NCBI GenBank assembly: GCA_002104945.1 | Contig: MCFH01000098.1 | Span: 1 to 64,000, forward strand | Length of the DNA stretch: 64,000 nucleotides | Direction: 5' to 3' | Source: Piromyces finnis | Lineage: Eukaryota; Neocallimastigomycota; Neocallimastigomycetes; Neocallimastigales; Neocallimastigaceae | Shown: positions 42,667 to 54,274 of the stretch, in pieces | How the letters are laid out: the number at the start of each line of letters is the position of its first letter | How positions within the stretch are numbered: the first letter of the stretch is position 1 | Position numbers and translations under genes: made by a program | Notes under the pieces: model-generated | The model's input: only the letters and a program-made list of their open reading frames with translations | Databases searched by the model: none | What the model was told of the DNA's origin: nothing

Positions 42667-42677
42667 GTAATTGTTAT
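42667..42677 (-). other. PBS of element E, self-priming type
   Basis: The minus strand reads ATAACAATTAC beside the LTR. It pairs with GTAATTGTTAT inside the LTR (plus-strand complement at 42796-42806), which starts 35 bp from the TATA box (TATTTATA on the plus strand, 42834-42841). Spacing and sequence are as in element A. Confidence 0.7.
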
Positions 42678-43278
42678 TGTAAAGTCGAACACTTGAAGAA
42701 TAGATTAGGATATCTATTCTATTACAATAACACTAAAAATCTAAATAAAATTGTTTTATTAAAAAATATCTTTTATTATAATAGAAATTATATTAATAAC
42801 AATTACATCGATAAAATGATGAAAAATATCTTCTATTTATATTTTTCCTAAATACATTTATATTATATTATAACTATTTATTTCTTATATATTATTATTT
42901 AAAATCTACACTAAAATCTTAATTATTAATAAATATTTAAACTATAACTATTTTTAGTAAAATACAATTGGCAATTCAAATTAAGTACTATTTAATTTGA
43001 ATATGTGCCCATGTATTATTGATATATTAATCATTTATTATTTATCTATTTCTATAAAAAAACAATACTAAAACTAGGGATTTAAATTGAGAATATTAAT
43101 TTACTTGTTAAACATTAAAAATAAATTAATAATTTATTTTGTTTTAAACTTTAATTATTAATAAATAAATTATGTCCCATTTTCTTTTTCTGTAATATAA
43201 TTTGTGTAACTTAAACAATAATATTTATGGCTTAAGTTACATTAAATATATCAATCTGTGGCGTTTGATATCTTTACA
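42678..43278 (-). repeat. 5' LTR of E, first member of the LTR array
   Basis: 601 bp. Its U3 equals that of the adjacent array units except for one base (TTAAATATATC against TTAAAGATATC). Its U5 end is E-type. Confidence 0.92.
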
Positions 43279-45063
43279 TGCTGACTCAGAAAGAATAGAT
43301 TAGGATATCTATTCTATTACAATAACACTAAAGATTTAAATAAAATTATTTTATTAAAAAATATCTTTTATTATAATAGAAATTATATTAATAACAATTA
43401 CATCGATAAAATGATGAAAAATATCTTCTATTTATATTTTTCCTAAATACATTTATATTATATTATAACTATTTATTTCTTATATATTATTATTTAAAAT
43501 CTACACTAAAATCTTAATTATTAATAAATATTTAAACTATAACTATTTTTAGTAAAATACAATTGGCAATTCAAATTAAGTACTATTTAATTTGAATATG
43601 TGCCCATGTATTATTGATATATTAATCATTTATTATTTATCTATTTCTATAAAAAAACAATACTAAAACTAGGGATTTAAATTGAGAATATTAATTTACT
43701 TGTTAAACATTAAAAATAAATTAATAATTTATTTTGTTTTAAACTTTAATTATTAATAAATAAATTATGTCCCATTTTCTTTTTCTGTAATATAATTTGT
43801 GTAACTTAAACAATAATATTTATGGCTTAAGTTACATTAAAGATATCAATCTGTGGCGTTTGATATCTTTACATGCTGACTCAGAAAGAATAGATTAGGA
43901 TATCTATTCTATTACAATAACACTAAAGATTTAAATAAAATTATTTTATTAAAAAATATCTTTTATTATAATAGAAATTATATTAATAACAATTACATCG
44001 ATAAAATGATGAAAAATATCTTCTATTTATATTTTTCCTAAATACATTTATATTATATTATAACTATTTATTTCTTATATATTATTATTTAAAATCTACA
44101 CTAAAATCTTAATTATTAATAAATATTTAAACTATAACTATTTTTAGTAAAATACAATTGGCAATTCAAATTAAGTACTATTTAATTTGAATATGTGCCC
44201 ATGTATTATTGATATATTAATCATTTATTATTTATCTATTTCTATAAAAAAACAATACTAAAACTAGGGATTTAAATTGAGAATATTAATTTACTTGTTA
44301 AACATTAAAAATAAATTAATAATTTATTTTGTTTTAAACTTTAATTATTAATAAATAAATTATGTCCCATTTTCTTTTTCTGTAATATAATTTGTGTAAC
44401 TTAAACAATAATATTTATGGCTTAAGTTACATTAAAGATATCAATCTGTGGCGTTTGATATCTTTACATGCTGACTCAGAAAGAATAGATTAGGATATCT
44501 ATTCTATTACAATAACACTAAAGATTTAAATAAAATTATTTTATTAAAAAATATCTTTTATTATAATAGAAATTATATTAATAACAATTACATCGATAAA
44601 ATGATGAAAAATATCTTCTATTTATATTTTTCCTAAATACATTTATATTATATTATAACTATTTATTTCTTATATATTATTATTTAAAATCTACACTAAA
44701 ATCTTAATTATTAATAAATATTTAAACTATAACTATTTTTAGTAAAATACAATTGGCAATTCAAATTAAGTACTATTTAATTTGAATATGTGCCCATGTA
44801 TTATTGATATATTAATCATTTATTATTTATCTATTTCTATAAAAAAACAATACTAAAACTAGGGATTTAAATTGAGAATATTAATTTACTTGTTAAACAT
44901 TAAAAATAAATTAATAATTTATTTTGTTTTAAACTTTAATTATTAATAAATAAATTATGTCCCATTTTCTTTTTCTGTAATATAATTTGTGTAACTTAAA
45001 CAATAATATTTATGGCTTAAGTTACATTAAAGATATCAATCTGTGGCGTTTGATATCTTTACA
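43279..45063 (-). repeat. Three tandem 595-bp LTR units
   Basis: Units start at 43279, 43874 and 44469. Each begins TGCTGACTCAGAAAG and ends GATATCTTTACA, with no interior between them and no difference that I can see. The first unit is the rest of the F-element 3' LTR after the TGCTG duplication. The later units repeat the same artificial junction (TTTACA then TGCTGACTCAG), so they arose by duplication and not by new insertions. Confidence 0.93.
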
Positions 45064-46815
45064 ATCTCTCTCTATAAGTCGAGCTCCTGCGAGATTAATT
45101 TATAAAGAATCCTTTCTCGAAGGAATTTCAATTACAAATGTTTGGTATTTATGCTTAATTAGATTATAAACTTTATTCTTTCTAATTTTCATGGAGAAAT
45201 CATTCGACTTATGTTTTGACTTTTTAGAGTTTCTTTCGAACTCTTGTATTAATTGTTTGTCTGGAATCTGATATTCTGAAACCCAAGTGGATTTGTCAAA
45301 TCCTTTCCACGATAATTTATAAAATGTTTCACCATTAACAGATTTCATCTTCTCAATTTTTTCTGGAATTTTTTCAATCAAATCTGTGTTAAGATGAATA
45401 TTTCTTTTCCTACTATTAGACCTATCTATAAACTCGTTTTCAAAGTATGGTTCTAACAATGAGACATGAAAGACTGGATGACATCTCATTGTCTTTGGGA
45501 GTTTCAATTTCAAAGCGAGAGAACTAACTTTTTCAATTATTTCAAATGGACCAAGCATTTGAGGTGCTAATTTCTTCTTCAAGTTAGTTCCCGGAGAATC
45601 TTTCAATAACCATACCTTCTTTCCCACTTCAAATTCCGGGGGACTCATTCTTTTCATATCGTCATATTTCTTATATGTTTCTTTTGCTTTTTCTAAGTTT
45701 TCTTTTAATAATTTAAAGTTTTTATTCATATCAATTACTCTTTGTTCAGCTCTACTAGGTCTATCATTAGCCGGGATTTCCAAGCTGAACTTTGGATGAA
45801 AACCATAATTAGCAAAGAATGGGGATTGATTTATAGATTGCTGTAAAGTGTTATTATATGCAAATTCAGCAAATGGAATAAGATCAACCCAGTTATTCTG
45901 CTTCTTATTGATAAAACAACGGAAATATTGTTCTAATATGCCGTTCACCCTCTCCGTTTGACCATCTGTCTGCGGATGGTTAGCAGTTGACAATGAATGA
46001 TTGATATTAAGAAGGTCACAAAGTCTTGACCAGAAATCAGAAGTAAATTGCGAGCCTCTATCAGAAATGATGGAATTAGGAAGACCATGCAAACGGAAGA
46101 CATTGGCAATAAAAGCATCAGCAGCAATTGAAGCAGTAGGAAGACAACGTAAAGGAATGGCGTGAGCAAATTTAGTAAATCTATCGACAACAACCATAAA
46201 GGTTGTCATATCTCTGGACTTAGGAAGATCAACAATAAAGTCGATAGAGATATCAGACCAAGGTCTACTAGGAGTGTCTAAAGGGGATAACAATCCATAA
46301 GGCTTATGTCTAGGGACTTTGGATTTGCAACAAGTCACGCAAGATTTAATAAAGGATTTAACATCTGAATGAAATCTTGGCCACCAAAAGTTTCTTGAAA
46401 TTAGTTCGACGGTTTTCTTAATGCCGAAATGGCCAGCAGCAACAGAATCATGATGGAGTTCCAAAACTCTAGTCCTAAGAGATTTAGGAACATAAATAAG
46501 ATTGCTAAATAACAAAAATCCTTCACCATCAATAATAACTTTATCAATATTTTTAATAGGTGCATTACTTGTAGAACCATTCATTTTAAATTGAACAATG
46601 GAATTGTACAAATCGTCATTTTTAAGTTCTGAAAAAATAGAATCTATTAAAGGTTTGTTATCGTTATGATGGAGTGAAATTGTAAGACAAGAAACATTAG
46701 AGTTAATATCATTCACTAAATGATCACTTCTACTAGACAGAATGTCAGGCTTACCAGATTTCTTTCCAGCTCTATAGATGAGTTTAAAGTCAAATCTGGA
46801 TAAGAACAAATTCCA
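45064..46815 (-). pseudogene. 3' part of pol of element F (RNase H end, integrase, chromo tail)
   Basis: Minus strand, open from 46815 to a stop at 45100, nearly the same as element E. It begins inside RNase H (WNLFLSRFDFKLIYRAGKK) and includes the HHCC finger, SDRG...QTERVN integrase core, MLGPFEIIEK and the chromo-like end. Private changes include LSSRSD for LSRRSD and KVYNLIKHKYQTF near the C-terminus. All upstream parts (gag, protease, RT) are missing beyond the join at 46815. The polypurine tract lies at about 45064-45078, next to the LTR array. No standalone function is expected. Confidence 0.92.
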
Positions 46816-48766
46816 AGTTGGTGGTATACTGTCACAACTTGGTGATGACAATGAACTACACCCTGTGTACTACTACTCTAAGAAGCTTACGAAAGCAGAG
46901 ATCAACTACTCTATCACGGAAAAGGAGTTGTTGGCTATTAGAAATGCTTTCATTGAGTGGCGACACCTACTAATGGGTGCGAAACACAAGGTCCTGGTTT
47001 ACAGCGACCACAGGAACCTCCTGTTCGCCACTAAACCTCAGTTGTTGACAGCAAGACAGGCAAGATGGAAAGACCTGTTCGCTGCGTACAACTTTGAAAT
47101 AATATATCGGCCAGGGAAAATGAATGGTAGAGCCGATATACTATCAAGAATGGTATCTCCAGAACAGGTACAACTGGAGATGGAAAAAGCTAATCTCCTC
47201 CGTCCAGAACAAGTAAAGGGATTTCCACCCATGGAAGAAGAGAGCTATGCGGTGTTAGAAGTAAGCTTTGTAGGGGAACTCAAACAAGCTTACAACACTG
47301 ATGAGCTAGCAAGGGAAATTAAAGAAGGCCTTAACGCAAATAGAGGCCACAAGCTTATCAAGAAGTGGTTTGAAATAAATGGGTTGATTGTAAGAAAGGA
47401 TGCTCCTGAACGCACATATGTGCCAAAGGCATTAAGGGATATAATCATTAAACTTAACCACGATAGCGAAACAGCAGGTCATCTGGGTAAGGATAAGACA
47501 TATGACCTTATAGCCAGAAATTACTACTGGCCTAAAATGAAGGATGACGTTGCGGGATATATCAAAGCTTGTACCATATGTTGTACTCAAAAGGACAACA
47601 GGCATAAGCCGTATGGTAGCGCTGCCAGAGTAAAAGTTGCAGACTTACCCTGGCAAGAAGTAGAAATTGACTTCCTGATGGACCTACCTATTAAGGAACG
47701 AAGAAAACCAGGTAGTGATCCTTCAAATCCCCCAGAAGTCACTAGAAGGGGTTGTATCATAGTTTGCAGTGATAAGTTAACCAAAATGATACACTTAGTG
47801 GGATTTAGGAGCATGCCTACTGCAAAAGAAACAGCCTTAGCATACTTACAACATGTATTCAAACTACATGGTTGTCCTAAATCAGTTACTACGGACCGTG
47901 GTGTTCATTTCACCAGTAAGTTGTGGAAAGACATTATGGGATTCTTTGGTGTAGAAGTAAACCTTGCTACTACTAGCCATCATGAAACGGTGGGTCAGGT
48001 GGAACGCAATAACTCCTACGTTAGTATGTACTTGAGGTGCTTTGTGAAGACTTTCGACGACGACGAATGGTTAAAGTATTTGTACTTAGCAGAGTTCTGC
48101 TACAATAATGCGGTACACAGCTCTACTAAGCAGTCTCCATTCCTATCCTTGTATAATTACCAAGTACATATGAATCCCCAAGACTCAGAGCTTGTCCATT
48201 CATTAGGTGAAGCTCCAATATTAGATAGCTTTGCACACAACTTAGGCATCTTAAAACACATGCTGGACATCTCAAGAACACGGTTCTTAGATCACCTTGA
48301 CCGCCGAAGAGAACTTAACTACCCAAAAATTAGGCTTATGGACCTTGTGTGGTTAAGAAAACCAGAAAATTACAACCCTCTTCCCTTCTACAAGCTACAA
48401 GCAAGAAAGTACGGTCCCTTCAAGGTTATTGGTATTGATGAAAACAAGCTTAACTACCGACTAGACATTAGTAAATCACCTTTCCCTAACGTCTATCCAG
48501 TGTTTCATATCAGTGAGTTAGAACCATACCACTATAAACCAGAAGAACTAACACCGGCACCAGAAGGTTACCAGAAAATCATTAAAATCCTTAGTGCCAG
48601 AAGAAAAAAGGATGTCTACCAGTACTTAGCTACCTTTAGTGAATTTAGACAAGAGTGGGTTAATGCCGATGTCATTGACAAGAATGCCCATTATGATAAA
48701 TTGTTAAAAGAATTCCAAGATAAATGTTACCAGGAATTCATGGTTAGTGTCCAAAACCCTGCCTAG
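46816..48766 (+). pseudogene. 3' part of pol of element I (RNase H, integrase, chromo-like end)
   Basis: Plus strand, open to 48766. The true coding part starts at VGGILSQLGDDNELHPVYYY in RNase H; the preceding 12 codons are antisense F sequence. It then shows YSDHRNLLF, an HHCC finger (LNHDSETAGHLGKDKT...CTICC), integrase core TDRGVHFTSKLW, HHETVGQVERNN, RKYGPFKVIG, and an end (EWVNADVIDKNAHYDKLLKEF) like that of element M. Base composition is less AT-rich than in its neighbours, suggesting a distinct lineage. Gag, protease and reverse transcriptase are absent, so it is a relic although what remains is unbroken. It shares the HETVGQVE variant with M. Confidence 0.92.
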
Positions 48767-48787
48767 GTTTTCTCCTTAGGGGGGCAT

Positions 48788-49283
48788 TGTAAGAAATATT
48801 TGTGGCCATAAGTTTGCCCACAAATATTTCAATTGAAACCATATATTCTGGTTAACAATTATTGGCCAGAAATATGCATAACCATATATTAATGGTTATT
48901 AAATAAATAAAAAGTTTATTTACTTCACCCAATCAAGTGGTTTAGTAAATAAACTATTATAGTTAAATAGTATAGTATAAACTAACGTTAAATACTTTGG
49001 CGTTAGTATTAAAGTAAATTAATAACTATAGTAATAATCAATGTATATAATTATAAATAATTAATAAAAGATAATAATTATAAATAATTATTTAAATAGA
49101 AAATATTTCATATTAATATTTATTTGTTATATATTTATTCTTGTGTTATAATATTTATTTCAGTTCTTTTATTATTTTTTATAAAGCTTTATTTAGTTAT
49201 TAACTCGTGTAGAGAGGTAATAACTAACTTAATTAACTTTTGATATTTAACTTATTAACTAAAATATAATAAAACATTTTACA
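48788..49283 (+). repeat. 3' LTR N of element I
   Basis: It follows the purine tract CTTAGGGGGGCA. It starts TGTAAGAAATATTTGTGG and ends TTTTACA, 496 bp. The start forms a 12-bp hairpin, AAATATTTGTGG/CCACAAATATTT. There is no second copy in the window, so the right end rests on the TG...CA rule. Confidence 0.7.
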
Positions 49284-49342
49284 CTATAATTAAAGATATA
49301 ATATAATAATCACTTTGAATTCAGCTACAATAATGCTGTTCA
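49284..49342. other. Short flank with a 26-bp integrase-like scrap
   Basis: AT-rich bases, then 49317-49342, which match the family-C integrase stretch at about 13111-13136 with one mismatch (GAATTCAGCTACAATAATGC against GAATTCAGTTACAATAATGC, both followed by TGTTCA). The last five bases are the target duplication of J4. Confidence 0.5.
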
Positions 49343-50360
49343 TGTCACGAATACTAGTGAAATTTTAAAACCAACAAATATTTTATATTCAAATAAATTA
49401 TAAAATTTTATTAAGAAATATTTAAAATTTTAGAAAAGGTTAAAATATGACCTTAACCCTTAATAATTTTTATAATAAATAACTTTAACCCTTATCGTTA
49501 AAATGGAATAAGGAAAACACGCGTATCTCCTCAACGAATGACGATTTTTGAATAATAATATTTTTTTCGAAACCATGTTCGTTAGAAAGCCACGCTCAAG
49601 ACAAACAACATATCTTCAAATCAGGTCAATATCTCTACTGGTTCACGAGATATTCCAATTTAAAAATATTTTGTTAGCAATGATTAATTGTTTATTCAGA
49701 GAATGATCACCCCTGATGTATCAAACATAAATCATTCACTCAAAATATAAAAATTATTGTTTAATTGAATTAAAATTATTTTCCGGAACTAATTAACTTT
49801 ATTTTATAATAATTATTTCAATAACATAATTTATAATCTTTGAACTAGAAGATTATAATTATTAATATTATATTCAATGAATTATATTATAATTAAGAAA
49901 TAATTAATATCATGAATATTATAAACAATAGTTATTTTTTAATAATTAGGAATAAGTCTTAAGTTTAGTTTAAGTATTATAAAATATATTATGAATATAA
50001 TCATGTATTGAAAAGTTATTTTATTATTAAATGTAAAATTACAAATAGTATAAATAGTTTAGAATAGTTATGAAATTAAAATCTTTGGAAAGATTATTGA
50101 CTAGAAATTATTAACTATTAATAATAATTAATACTTAATGAGTATTACTACTAAATAATCTTATTATTATATATTTTAGCAAAATACTATTTAAATAAAA
50201 TAAAAGAAATTATTTTAATCAAAATATATAATTTAATTATTCATTTATAAATCAATTAAGATTATTTTAATAAAACATTTTTATTAACCTAGTTATCTTT
50301 TAACCTTTTATTTAATTTAATATTTTAATAATAAATTATAAGTTTAGTAAAACTTTTACA
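49343..50360 (+). repeat. Solo LTR J4 with perfect target duplication
   Basis: 1018 bp, TGTCACGAATAC...CTTTTACA, flanked by GTTCA at 49338-49342 and 50361-50365. There is no interior, so it is a solo LTR formed by LTR-LTR recombination. The right duplication directly abuts LTR K2. The start motif has one change (GGAAAGATTAT). Confidence 0.9.
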
Positions 50361-50365
50361 GTTCA

Positions 50366-51489
50366 TGTGTAGATATTAACTGGATTTAAAACAAATTCAG
50401 ATAATATCTATAATTAATTAAACATAATAATTATAATTAAATAACTTCAATAATTATTTTAAAACACCTTTAAAATTCACCTTTTAAATTTTGATTCAGT
50501 GAAAGGGTTATGATTTCAAAAATTTAATATCAATACACTATAACCCTTAACCAAAAATAAGCAAGTACGAAATAAGGCGTAACTCGCCAAAAACGATTGC
50601 TACCGCCTTTAAATATAGTTTTGAAACTAGGTTTGTTAGAAAGCTTAGGAAGAAAGCTACAATTTGGTACAATCGCGGTCCTTCTAACTGATCATTTAAG
50701 GAAGTTATGATCATTTAAAGATTTTAATAGGTAAATTAAAATCAATATGATATCAAGTATGGATCATAAATATTTCTTATGACTTGAGGAAATAAAAAAT
50801 ATATCAATAGGAATTTTAGTTATATTAATTTAATTAATGATAACGACTGTTACTAAAAATAGAACTAGACCCATTTAGGTGTAACAGTTAACACCTATAA
50901 ATCAAATAATCTTAATTATTACAAAATATGTTAACGGCAAGTTTTATTAGAAATAATTTTTAAAATAATAATTATTTAATTATAACAAATATGTTATGTT
51001 AATATCAATTAATAATGATGAATTATTAATTGAATAGTTTTTATAATTACTAATTAGGATCAAATGTTTAAATGATTAATCATATGTTTATTTTATTTTA
51101 TGTCATGACAAACAAACAAACAAACAATCTTATTACTTATTTAATTATATTATTAATATATTACATGTAATACTTTATTCTTATTAATATCAATTTAATA
51201 ATCTGAACAAAGAATATAAAAGAGAATGAATTGAATTCGATTTTAATTCTTTGTAAAGACTATAGTTATAATCTTAATTATATAGTTATTAAATATATTA
51301 TCATTTATATTATTATTATTAAATAAATAAAAATTTATAAAAAGTTATTTTAAAAGTAAATATTAATTTTTCATTTGGAAGTTTAAAGTGTTATTTTATT
51401 ATCAAATTTAATTTCTTAAAAAAACATATTTACTATATAATTAATAACATTCTGACCTGGCCGCATAACCAAACCCAAAAAACTTAACA
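50366..51489 (+). repeat. 5' LTR K2 (family K) with promoter
   Basis: 1124 bp, TGTGTAGATATT...CTTAACA. TATAAAAG at 51215-51222 precedes GTAAAGACTAT at 51253 by 38 bp. It is followed by a PBS and a gag start in the same direction, which fixes the orientation for families K and J. Confidence 0.88.
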
Positions 51490-51500
51490 ATAATCTTTAC
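51490..51500 (+). other. PBS after LTR K2
   Basis: ATAATCTTTAC is perfectly complementary to GTAAAGATTAT of the J-family LTRs, and imperfectly to GTAAAGACTAT in K2 itself. It is therefore the self-priming type, with drift in this old copy. Confidence 0.6.
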
Positions 51501-51524
51501 CCGCTGTTTAGTGGCTACTTTAGA

Positions 51525-51932
51525 ATGTTCACTCCGGTTCCTAATTTCCCAGACGAGGTAAATCAACTAAGAGAGGATGCTACTCAGACTGCCAAGGATA
51601 TCATTGAGGGTATCAATGAAAATTTGGTTTTCCGTGAAGATTTTCAAAATTTTTCCAATGATGTGAATAATCGTTTAAATGAAATCATGGGTGTATTAAC
51701 TAATATGAATAATAATCAAACTGATCAGAATGAAGATGAACAACCATTGTTACATACCAACTATGATAGGATAGCGACTCCAAGACCTACTGTCTTTAGA
51801 GATGATGAATCTATTTCAACAAGATTTGATTTGGATCATGATGTTATCATGAGAGGCCGTTTTGCTACTCCAATCACTCAAGTTCCAGATCCAGGTATGT
51901 TCTCCGGTAAGACTAGTGATACCGCTTCTCCA
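51525..51932 (+). pseudogene. 5' fragment of gag of the K2 element
   Basis: Starts at ATG 51525, only 24 bp after the PBS. The N-terminal region looks like a coiled coil. Then comes FDLDHDVIMRGRFATPITQV, the same block as in M gag. At about 51932, after FSGKTSDT, it runs into minus-strand copia sequence, and the frame ends by chance at 51956. Only about 136 residues of gag remain. This is a truncated relic of the lineage that also gave element M. Confidence 0.85.
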
Positions 51933-53423
51933 TTTTCAATAAATTGCCTTGTTTGATTTGTTGTCTGTAAATATTGTAATAATTATTTTTTGGTTGAATA
52001 ATTATCTTATTAAGTTTCTTATCCATAAGGCCTTTTTTACACATTCTGAAGTGCTGATGTATTCTACTTCTTCAGTTGATGTAGCAAATATGGATTGTTT
52101 TTTTGAAAACCAGCAGATAGGATAGTTCCCCATGAGTCTTATATGACCAGATGTTGATTTTCTGTCTTTAGTGTCCCCCGCAAAATCTGCATCTGTATAG
52201 GCTGTAATAAAACCTTTTCCGTCGTATTTCAGTTTGTAATGGATGGTGTTGTGTAAATACTTAAGGATAATGAGAACACAGCGCCAATCTGATACAGTGG
52301 GATTTTCACAAGATCTAGCAGCTTTATGAACAACAAAAGAAATGTCCGGTCTGGTGCATTTTGCAAGGCAAATAAGAGAACCTAATGCACTTTTGTATGT
52401 TGTGGCGTCAAAATTTTCATAAAATATTTGTGGCTTGGTAATGCAACATGGGGTGTTATATCGATTAGTGTATTTTGTATTAATGATGCCGAAGTTTTGT
52501 AAAAGATTCTCAATAAAATTTCTTTGAGAAATAAAATAGTAGTTGGATTTTTCAACACTTATGCCTAATAAGTAATGAATTTTCCCATAATTTGAAATTT
52601 TAAATTTTTTTTATCCCTTTTATTATGATTCGATGATATTAATATTTCCACAAATGATCATATCATCAATATAAATACCAAGAATACATATTGTAGTGTT
52701 GTTCTGAGATTTCTTAAATATACACAGTTCTGATTTAAGTTGGTAGAAACCTGAGTTGGTGAGAAAATTTGAGATGGTAAGGTACCATTGTCTTCCGGAT
52801 TGTCGGAGACCGTATAAGGCTTTATTAAGTAACCAATATCCTTTATTGTAATTTTTATCTCCTGGGGGTATTGTAGCATAAATTTCTTTGTCAAGTTTAG
52901 CATTTAGGTAAGCTGCTTTAATGTCAAGTTGATAGATTTCCCATTTAAGTTTTACGGCAGTAGAAATAATAAATTTTAGTCTATCAGAATTTAATGTTGG
53001 TGAATAGGTTAAATCAAAGTCGGTCCCGTAGATTTGAGTGAAACCTCTGGCAACGAGTCTGGCTTTATATTTGGAGATATTATTATTTTCATCTCTCTTG
53101 ATGGTGAATACCCATTTTGTGGAAACTAATTTTCTTTCTTTGGGAATTTCTGGAACAAAAGTAATGATTTTATTAGAGTATAAATTGTTGAGTTTGTCAT
53201 TAATCGCTTTAATCCAGTATGATTTGTTGGAACATGTAGTGGCTTGTTTAAAATTAAATGGAATATCTGATACATACGTATACGTGGATTCTTCTAAGTT
53301 CAAGACCAGTTTTCTGTTATCATTTAACATTGATGAAGCGTATGGGTGTTTTTTAGAATTATTGATGTTTAACTGTTGTTTAAAATCTTCTTAGTCTGTT
53401 TCATTATCGTTATTGAAAGAATT
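51933..53423 (-). pseudogene. Ty1/copia pol relic (RT and RNase H)
   Basis: The only copia-type element. On the minus strand 53330-52623 is open and reads TKWVFTIKRDENNNISKYKA, RLVARGFTQIYGTDF, YQLDIKAAYLNAKL, YGLRQSGRQWY and IYIDDMIICGN, the standard copia reverse transcriptase with a YIDD-type loop. After a stop at 52623, shifted frames continue with GKIHYLLGISV, TRPDISFVVHKAARSCENP, AYTDADFAGDTKDRKSTSGH and STEEVEYIS (RNase H), then TDNKSNKAI near the cut at 51933. Upstream of 53330 a TAA interrupts the frame near 53392. It is disrupted on the right by element D. Integrase, protease and gag are not in the window. Confidence 0.92.
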
Positions 53424-53428
53424 GTATC

Positions 53429-54263
53429 TGTAAAATATTCTAAAGTTCAGGTTTGTATACAACACTAAACTAACAATTAAACTAATTATTTTTAATAATA
53501 ATTTTTATTTATTTATTTATTTATTTTTAAAACTATACTAACTAAACAACCGTTGATTACTTTACCGTGAAGGATATTTTACCAGAGCCCTCACTAGGTA
53601 ATCAATTTATATTTATTTAAAACTAAAATTATTAATCTAAACTATAAACTAATTATAAACTAATGTTAATTTATCTAAACAAAATTAACCTATACGATTT
53701 TCCAACTATCGTTTCAATAGTTGAAAAATTTTCTTTATTTATACTTTTTAAATAAATTGAATAAATTCTAATATACATGTTTTAATATTATAATTTTACA
53801 TTGTTTATATTTATACATTTATTAAAAGAAATTATTTGTATTAAATTATTTAAATTCAATTTATTTACTAAAGAATTTTCTAAACTTAAAATAAAGTTTT
53901 GATTTTTTTACTATATGGTTGATTATATTTCAAACATATATTCAATTTATTTATTTCTAATTTTGAGGCTTAGTTTATAAAAAAAATTTTTTATTATCTA
54001 AATTATTTATTGGTTAAAATTTATTTAATTTAAAATTTTATTCTATCATCAAAAACTTTATCTTATCATAAAATTAAATTTACATAAATTTATGTTAATG
54101 TATTGTAATACATTATTTTATCGTAACTTTAGATTTCACATAGATTTATGTTAATGTATTGTGATATAAATTTTGTAAAGATTTACGGTACATTAATTCA
54201 ATACATTGTACATTATTTTAAATACGTATTAAATACATTATTCTATTAATACAATATTTTACA
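53429..54263 (-). repeat. 3' LTR of element D
   Basis: 835 bp, plus-strand TGTAAAATATTC...AATATTTTACA. The minus strand just inside reads GAAGAGGGGCA, the polypurine tract, which starts right after the pol stop codon. Confidence 0.95.
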
Positions 54264-54274
54264 TGCCCCTCTTC

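Larger units (their letters stand above)
36992..43283 (-). mobile_element. Ty3/gypsy chromovirus E, inserted in an LTR
   Basis: Minus-strand relative of element A. LTRs are at 36997-37607 (3') and 42678-43278 (5'). The target duplication TGCTG is at 36992-36996 and 43279-43283, 10 bp inside the LTR of element F. The LTRs share an unusual U5 end (TGTAAAGTCGAACACTTG on the plus strand) but differ in U3. The gag-pol frame has one internal stop. Confidence 0.92.

Noticed and set aside
43279-43290. TGACTCA (Gcn4/AP-1-type site) at the start of array units
   Set aside because: It follows from the LTR variant TGTAATGCTGACTCAG and the target duplication; a single 7-bp match is weak evidence of regulation.
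43279-45063. CRISPR-like regular repeat
   Set aside because: The period is 595 bp with no spacers, and the units are LTRs.
46778-46815. Twelve-residue N-terminus of the plus-strand frame over element I
   Set aside because: It is antisense F sequence joined by the breakpoint, not a real protein start.
51932-51956. Natural C-terminus of K2 gag
   Set aside because: The last residues are antisense copia RNase H sequence; the frame ends by chance after a truncation.
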